In this document: positions 55,288 to 64,000 of the stretch, piece by piece
Numbering within the stretch: position 1 is the first letter of the stretch
How the letters are laid out: each line of letters begins with the position of its first letter
Source of the DNA: Golubevia sp. BC0850
Lineage: Eukaryota > Basidiomycota > Exobasidiomycetes > Golubeviales > Golubeviaceae
Reading direction: 5' to 3'
Assembly (NCBI GenBank): GCA_012976225.1
Contig: JAAVVG010000017.1
Location: 372,001 to 436,000, forward strand
DNA: 64,000 nt
Notes under the pieces: generated by a model
Told to the model about the DNA's origin: nothing
The model's input: the letters and a program-made list of their open reading frames with translations, nothing else
Database searches by the model: none
Made by a program: the position numbers and the translations under genes

Positions 55288-57552
55288 CTATCGCCTCCCA
55301 GCCGCTCTCATCATCATTTCCCTCTCCCTCTCGAGTTCAGTCATTGCAAACCTCACACTTTGACCTGCCTCTCCACCATCATGTCCAAATCCTATCTTTA
55401 ATTCCACCAACGCTTGAGAGAGTAAAGTCTGACCAAATTGAAGTCGATTCGGTCCTGGAGGAGGAAGCGTGGGAGGATTCGAGAGGAGCGAAGGCAAAGT
55501 ACCACTGCTCGGATTTCCAGCTTCCGTGTCTGCTAAGAGTAACTTCCCAGCTGTGGCGAGACATAAGGCTCTGGAAGGATGACCAGGTCCAAAGATACAG
55601 ATCCTTTCGCCCCCTGATTGCATTCCAGCGATAGCCATCAATCCCAGTCTTGCTGCTTCGTCAAGAAGCTGAGCTGGCGTGTATTTGGAAGACGTCGAGT
55701 CGATGGGGAGATTGCTGGCCTGTGAGATCAGAGAAGTCTGCGCACTTCTCATCAGAGCTAGAAGAGGATAGGCTGAAGGTGGTAGCCTGGACGATAGCAG
55801 TTTAATCGAACTCGCAGTAGATTTCCAAGCCGCTTCGTCGTCTAGAAGGTGAAGAGATTGCGAGAACGAATCAGTGAACATTGAGCGGAAGCAGGCTAAG
55901 TGGGATCTCGGCCTCACTTTACAATACTTACCTCCTTGACTTCCCAATTGATCCGCTTTCTTCAGTGCCTCTTCTCCAGCTTGTAGCTCTTCCAGCAAGA
56001 GGGAGGGGTTCACTACGAGAGCCTCACTGCAGGCAGCACATTTCAGCGTCACGTTTTCATCAGAGGGAGAGTTCAAATCTATGAAATTGAAAGAAAGGGA
56101 GAGGATCGTCAGTCAAAGCCTAAGGAACCTGGAGATCATCGTTCAATTCCATAACTCACCTGGCATTTTCACCCAACCTCCGCACTTCTTTCCGCACCAA
56201 AGGACCTCCCTGGGATCCAATTTCTTCTTTCCTTTGGTACAGAGAGCACAGTCGCAGTCGAAGAAGTACCTCTCTTTGAGAGTCTTGATTCTGACTCGAG
56301 GAGGATCAGATAGATCGACGTAAGACGTCACGATCTCTTCTCCTGGAGCGATGTCTTTGATTGCAACGACATGCAGAGGAGCAGCTGAACCCCCTGGCCC
56401 TTGGGGCCAAACGATGACAGCGTTCGGTTTGCAGGAATGATTGAAAGTTCCTGCGATTGAAGAGATGGAGAATCCGAGAGGAGAGAGATCTGAATCGGCT
56501 GCAGTGAAAGAATTCGTAGAAAACCTTGAGACCAGGTCGAGTAGGTCGGTAACATTTGCGAATCCTAGTTCTCCCAGCTTCTTCGATTGATCTTCGGAGG
56601 TATTTTTTTGCCCGGCGCCTAGGAAGTAACCGAGCTCCATCGACAATTGTCCTAGAGGTTGAAGCTGCTCACTTGTCAGAGACGTCCTATGAGACTGCAT
56701 CTTCAGAATCTCCTTCCACCAGTCTTCATTCTCTCTCTGTTTAGCCAAAATGAGTCTAGCCAGAGCCCTGACGGAAGTCCCTGGCTCGTCCAGAGCTAAT
56801 CCCTCTGGAGGTTCTGCTTTCCCTTTCCCTTTCCTTGTTTTCCTAGCAGCTTCTCCGTATGCTTGTAGGCTCTTGCATTCATTCTTATGATCTTTCCAGT
56901 CTCTTGCCTGACAATTTGATGAGCAATACCTGACAACTCTACAGGCAGAGCAACGCTGAAGAGCTGGAGGAGATGAGGAAGATCTCTGCTGCTGATTGGG
57001 AATGATTGAAGCTGCTCTTCTGAAGCAAGCGGTACATCTCTGTCGTAGAAGAGAGGATGAAAGCACAGTCATCTCAGGTCGAATCTTGAGAAGGGTTGTC
57101 CCTATAAGACGGAAGAGATTCAGTACGTCAGACGACATCAAGAACAGATCTTCCATGTGCTTCCTAGTCGGCCAGGCGATGCTCCATATGGAGTTCTCTT
57201 TCTGATTTAGTGAGTCCCAGATCGTCTAGCGAACACCTGCTCGAGCCCTGTAATGGTGTCTCTGTCTCGCTTCTACTACCTACTCACCTCTATTGCAGTT
57301 CTCACTTCCTTCCCAAAGCACACCTCTTCCCTTCCTTTCATTCCTGATCACAACTAGACTTGGATTCTCTGAACATAGAATCTCTCTGTCTGGTGACTTC
57401 TCTTGCTTCTTCTCCGTCTTGATCTCCACCTTTTCCTTGGCTTGAAGCTTGTCTTCTTCCTCCACTATCTCTTTGGATGGCTGCGTCTTCTTCTGAAAGG
57501 CGGTCGGTTGAGTCCTTGCATCTCTTGCTTGCTTTAGAGCCTGAAAACTCAT
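55288..57552 (-). CDS. SET-MYND (SMYD-type) protein methyltransferase
   Basis: This is a SET domain split by a MYND zinc finger, about 640 residues. Exon 1 starts MSFQALKQARDARTQPTAFQ (ATG 57552), holds a charged leader and the first SET strand SLVVIRNERKGRGVLW. It joins through AGA-G/GG to GTTLLKIRPEMTVL, then the MYND finger RCTACFRRA...RCSACRVVRYCSSNCQARDWKDHKNEC. The second SET half has SSIAGTFNHSCKPNAVIVWP (NHSC), GEEIVTSYVDL with the catalytic-type Tyr, and the post-SET YFFDCDCALC. A further Cys cluster (WCGKKCGGWV, LKCAACSEALVV) and a helical C-terminal domain ending MMMRAAGRR follow. The enzyme class is clear; substrate (histone or other protein lysine) is unknown. Confidence 0.92.
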
Positions 57553-57845
57553 CCTTTGAGTTGGAGAAGTACGGTTGAGTAAAATCCCTTGGTTCAGGTG
57601 ACGTCTATCGATTCTCAATTTTTCTCAGCAGACGACAAGTGACTTTGATTTCCAACATCGACCGAAAGAGCACCAAGCCTAAATTCTATCAAGCTATCGA
57701 AAAGATCCTGGAAAGACCATAGAACCGAAAGAATAAGTTGCCATACTTGGGATAAAATTGATTAGTGTTACAAATTGAACTTTAGATTGTGACTACGGAA
57801 GAGGGGAAAATATACCTAACGTGAGAGAAAGCGCTGGGGAAAACA

Positions 57846-61551
<3,706 letters not shown>

Positions 61552-61865
61552 GGCGAACGAATGAGGGTACAGTGAGTGGGAAGAGAGGAGAGGAGAAGGC
61601 AGAAGAAGCTCTCCAGGTCTCCAACCACCACCACCACAATCATCATCATTCAATAGTTGAAGGAATCGAATTGATACAGAGGAAAATCGATTCATCTTCA
61701 TCCGCTCCATCAAATCAGATTCCTCCCAGCGTCAAAATCGGATAGCATAGTCAATCTTCACGCTTGCAGGGCTTCGCTTTCTTGGATTCTTCCTCCCTCC
61801 TTGCCATCCTCCCATCCCATCCCATCCCTTCCTAAGGATCTAGTCAACCTCGATTCTCCTTCAAG
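61552..61865. promoter_or_regulatory. divergent promoter, kinase / BRR2
   Basis: 314 bp lie between the two start codons. It contains a CCCATCCCATCCCATCCC short tandem repeat near 61812-61829 and a T/C-rich leader before BRR2. Confidence 0.5.
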
Positions 61866-64000
61866 ATGCCACCAAAGAAGCAGGATTTGTCAGGGTTCGC
61901 CTACTCGGCCCTGTCTTCACAGGTGAGTGATTGGATCTTGCAGAGTTCCTTCCATCCTCTTACGCAGCTAGGGGTCGGTCATGCTTCATACTCATGTGAG
62001 GTGCTTCTCATGACCTTCATTTCTGGTCTCTTTTCGTCTCTCTGGATATGAAGCAAGACACGAAGTGCTTCATATGAAGCGCTTTGACTCTTTTCTCTTC
62101 ATGTGAGCTCATCATGACCATATGGACAGAAATGGAGAGAAATGAAGCCGGTTTCGGTTCATATGAGGTCGAATGACGTGAAATATGAGATGAAAGCATA
62201 ATCAAAGTAAAGACAAAGAGGGAACTAAGTCGTTCTTTGGGGGAAATGATGATGAGAGCTGATCAAATGGTGGAAAAGGAAGAGAAGTCAAGCGCTGAAG
62301 GTTTCTGAAATTCACTCTCAAGCTGCAAGAAAGGAAGTCTTCAAAAATTGCTTCCTTGTCAACGAGAGAGGAAGACCAAAATGAGGGGAGAGGATGGGAG
62401 TTTCAAGGTGAAAGGTCGAACAATGGAACAAGATGGCTTGCTTTTGGAAGGACTGAGAAGGCAAATCTCGAGTCTTTGCCTCATTCAGAACTTTCCTTCG
62501 TCCCAACGAGTAGACTATTCCGGACCTCAGCCTTGGTAGCCTAGGCTTGCTTCATGTTGCCTCATATGAAGAGGTCTGACCTGACATCTGAATAAGAAGC
62601 AGCCTCGTATCTGCTTCTTTTTTCCGAATTTGGATGATTCTTACATGAAGCAGATACCGCATTGCTTCATGCGATCTGCTTCATGTGAGCAAGAATGAGG
62701 CTGCTTCATATGAAGTTACCGATTCCCTATACGCAGCAACCGAACCAGAGGGAGGAAGGCTCAGTCTCGAGTTGGGGAGAGGTGTTCACCATTCCATCGC
62801 CTTGCTATCCATGACTGACTCCTCTATCCTTATTCCTCTCTCCTTCACCCACTCCAGGTGACGATGGCGGATCGATCGTTGATGACTTCAAGAGGAGGAG
62901 AGCCAACAGGTCAACCAGAATCCTTAGTTGGTAGAATCGATCCAAAAGGAATGGGTTCAAAAGTCAGAAAGGAATCCATTAAAGATCTAGATAAGATGAA
63001 AGCAAAGTCAGAGAAACGAGAAGAAGAAGAGTCTAGGATGAAGGGAGGTAGTGGTAGTAGTAGGAACAAGAACTCTGGTGGTGTAGTAGCCAGAGACATC
63101 ATGGAAGCTACCTCTTTAGAATCTCTCAATTATAAACCTCAAACTTCAGAGACCAGATCCATTTATGAATTGTTGTTGAATTTGGTTTCCAATCATTTAG
63201 GAGATCAAGAGAATGACATTGTATTAAGTGCAAACGATTTGATCATTGAGATTCTAAAAGATGATGAGGTTAAGGATTTCGATAAGAAGAAAGAAATCGA
63301 AACCATGTTGGGAAATGGGAATTTAAGTAGTGAAGTTTTTGGTCAATTTATCAATTTGAGTAAGAAATTGACTGATTATGATCAAATTGAAGAAGATGGT
63401 GAAGCAGGTGGGAAGGATGGATTAGGTGAGATAGATGATGAAACTGGAGTGGCTGTCATGTTTGAAAATGAAGATGAAGAATCTGATGAAGAAGAAGTTG
63501 GATTTGTGGAAAGGGGTGAAGATAGTGAGGATGAAGATGGAGATGGAGAGGAGAAAGAAGATTCAGAAAATCAAAATCAAGTTCAAGATAGAACTACTAC
63601 AACTGATGGTGAAGCATTGATCATTGGGAATGATTCAAAGAGATCTCCTACTTCAAAAGGAAAGAAATCAGATGGAAGTCTTTCAGTTCATGAAGTTGAT
63701 ACTTTTTATCTTCAAAGGTTGATCTCTTCTCATTATCCAGATGCTCATGAATCTTCCGAGAAAACCAATCAAGCTATGGAATTCTTATCTGCTGAATCTA
63801 ATGACGTTAGAGAAGTTGAAAACAATTTAATGGAACTCTTCGATTATGATAAATTCGATTTGGTTAAAACTTTGACTCAGAATAGAGAGATTATCGTTTG
63901 GTGTACTAAATTAGGAAATGCGGATGAGAATGAAAAGGTCAATATCGAAGTCGCTATGAGAGAAAAAGGAGTCGGTTGGATTTTGAAACAACTGAGAAGA
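61866..64000 (+). CDS. BRR2: BRR2-type U5 snRNP RNA helicase, N-terminal part
   Basis: This is the 5' part of the spliceosomal Ski2-like helicase Brr2, which unwinds U4/U6; the gene runs off the window before the helicase cassettes. Exon 1 (61866-61922) is MPPKKQDLSGFAYSALSSQ. After a 935-nt intron, exon 2 starts at 62858: VTMADRSLMTSRGGEPTGQP, ESLVGRIDPKGMGSKVRKES. Matching Brr2 order are DIMEATSLESLNYKPQTSET, RSIYELLLNLVSNHLGDQEN, the acidic patch after DETGVAVMFENEDEES, VDTFYLQRLISSHYPDAHES and FDLVKTLTQNREIIVWC. These are the PLUG/PWI-region neighbours of the known N-terminal domain. Exon 2 stays open to the window edge at 64000. No frameshift is visible. Confidence 0.93.
61982..62715. 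repeat. cluster of TTCATATGAA-type palindromes in BRR2 intron 1
   Basis: Seven copies of a YTCATRTGA core lie in the intron, near 61991, 62069, 62098, 62158, 62561, 62680 and 62705. Two are extended perfect palindromes: GCTTCATATGAAGC at 62067-62080 and CTTCATATGAAG at 62704-62715. Extra half-sites (GCTTCATG, CATGAAGCAG) lie at about 62548, 62644 and 62664. Other introns read in the window lack this element. Confidence 0.85.

Overview
The window is nuclear DNA from a filamentous or dimorphic fungus, most probably a basidiomycete. Genes are packed on both strands. Nearly every gene is split by short spliceosomal introns (typically 55-110 nt, donors mostly GTGAGT or GTAAGT, acceptors YAG), and coding DNA is of middling GC. 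The protein set fits this: EGT1, an obpa/KES1-type oxysterol-binding protein, an HSP9/HSP12-family protein, a DUF6534-like membrane protein, and very long Ser-rich disordered proteins. The exact class cannot be fixed from sequence alone; a member of Pucciniomycotina is only a guess. I see no tRNA, rRNA, CRISPR array, transposon or viral gene.

Layout, left to right: the 3' part of a WRAP73-like WD40 protein (+); a PhoD-like phosphatase (+); an amidase (-) divergent from a FEN2/liz1-type MFS transporter (+); a 1030-residue disordered orphan (-); ITC1, the WAC/DDT subunit of an ISWI remodeller (+); a single-pass membrane protein with a Ser-rich tail (-); a giant SYT1-like Sec7-PH Arf exchange factor (-); RPL9 (-) divergent from PCF11 (+); a multi-pass DUF6534-like protein (+); an acyl-CoA dehydrogenase (-) divergent from EGT1 (+); an oxysterol-binding protein with a large insertion (-); a small SET-like protein (-); a complex I PDSW/12-kDa-type subunit (-) whose start codon lies only 81 bp from that of a membrane-dipeptidase-like M19 enzyme (+); an HSP12-family protein with a mitochondrial-like presequence (-); a SET-MYND methyltransferase (-); a CaMKK/Snf1-activating-type kinase (-); and the 5' part of BRR2 (+), which runs off the right edge.

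Most genes are housekeeping and I see no operon-like pathway cluster. Candidate co-regulated pairs are the head-to-head ones: amidase/transporter, RPL9/PCF11, ACAD/EGT1, complex I subunit/dipeptidase and kinase/BRR2. Gene models were built by reading splice signals and conserved motifs by eye. Where a small exon decides the model (HSP12-like, complex I subunit, SET-like protein, oxysterol-binding protein, RPL9) I followed the reading frame through each junction. For the other genes, start and stop are given but not every internal boundary is certain.

No clear new system stands out. The items most worth checking are the palindrome-rich 935-nt first intron of BRR2, the mitochondrial-looking HSP12 relative, the roughly 320-residue insertion inside the sterol-binding fold, the disordered orphan with repeated basic modules, and the scattered C/G homopolymers restricted to non-coding DNA.
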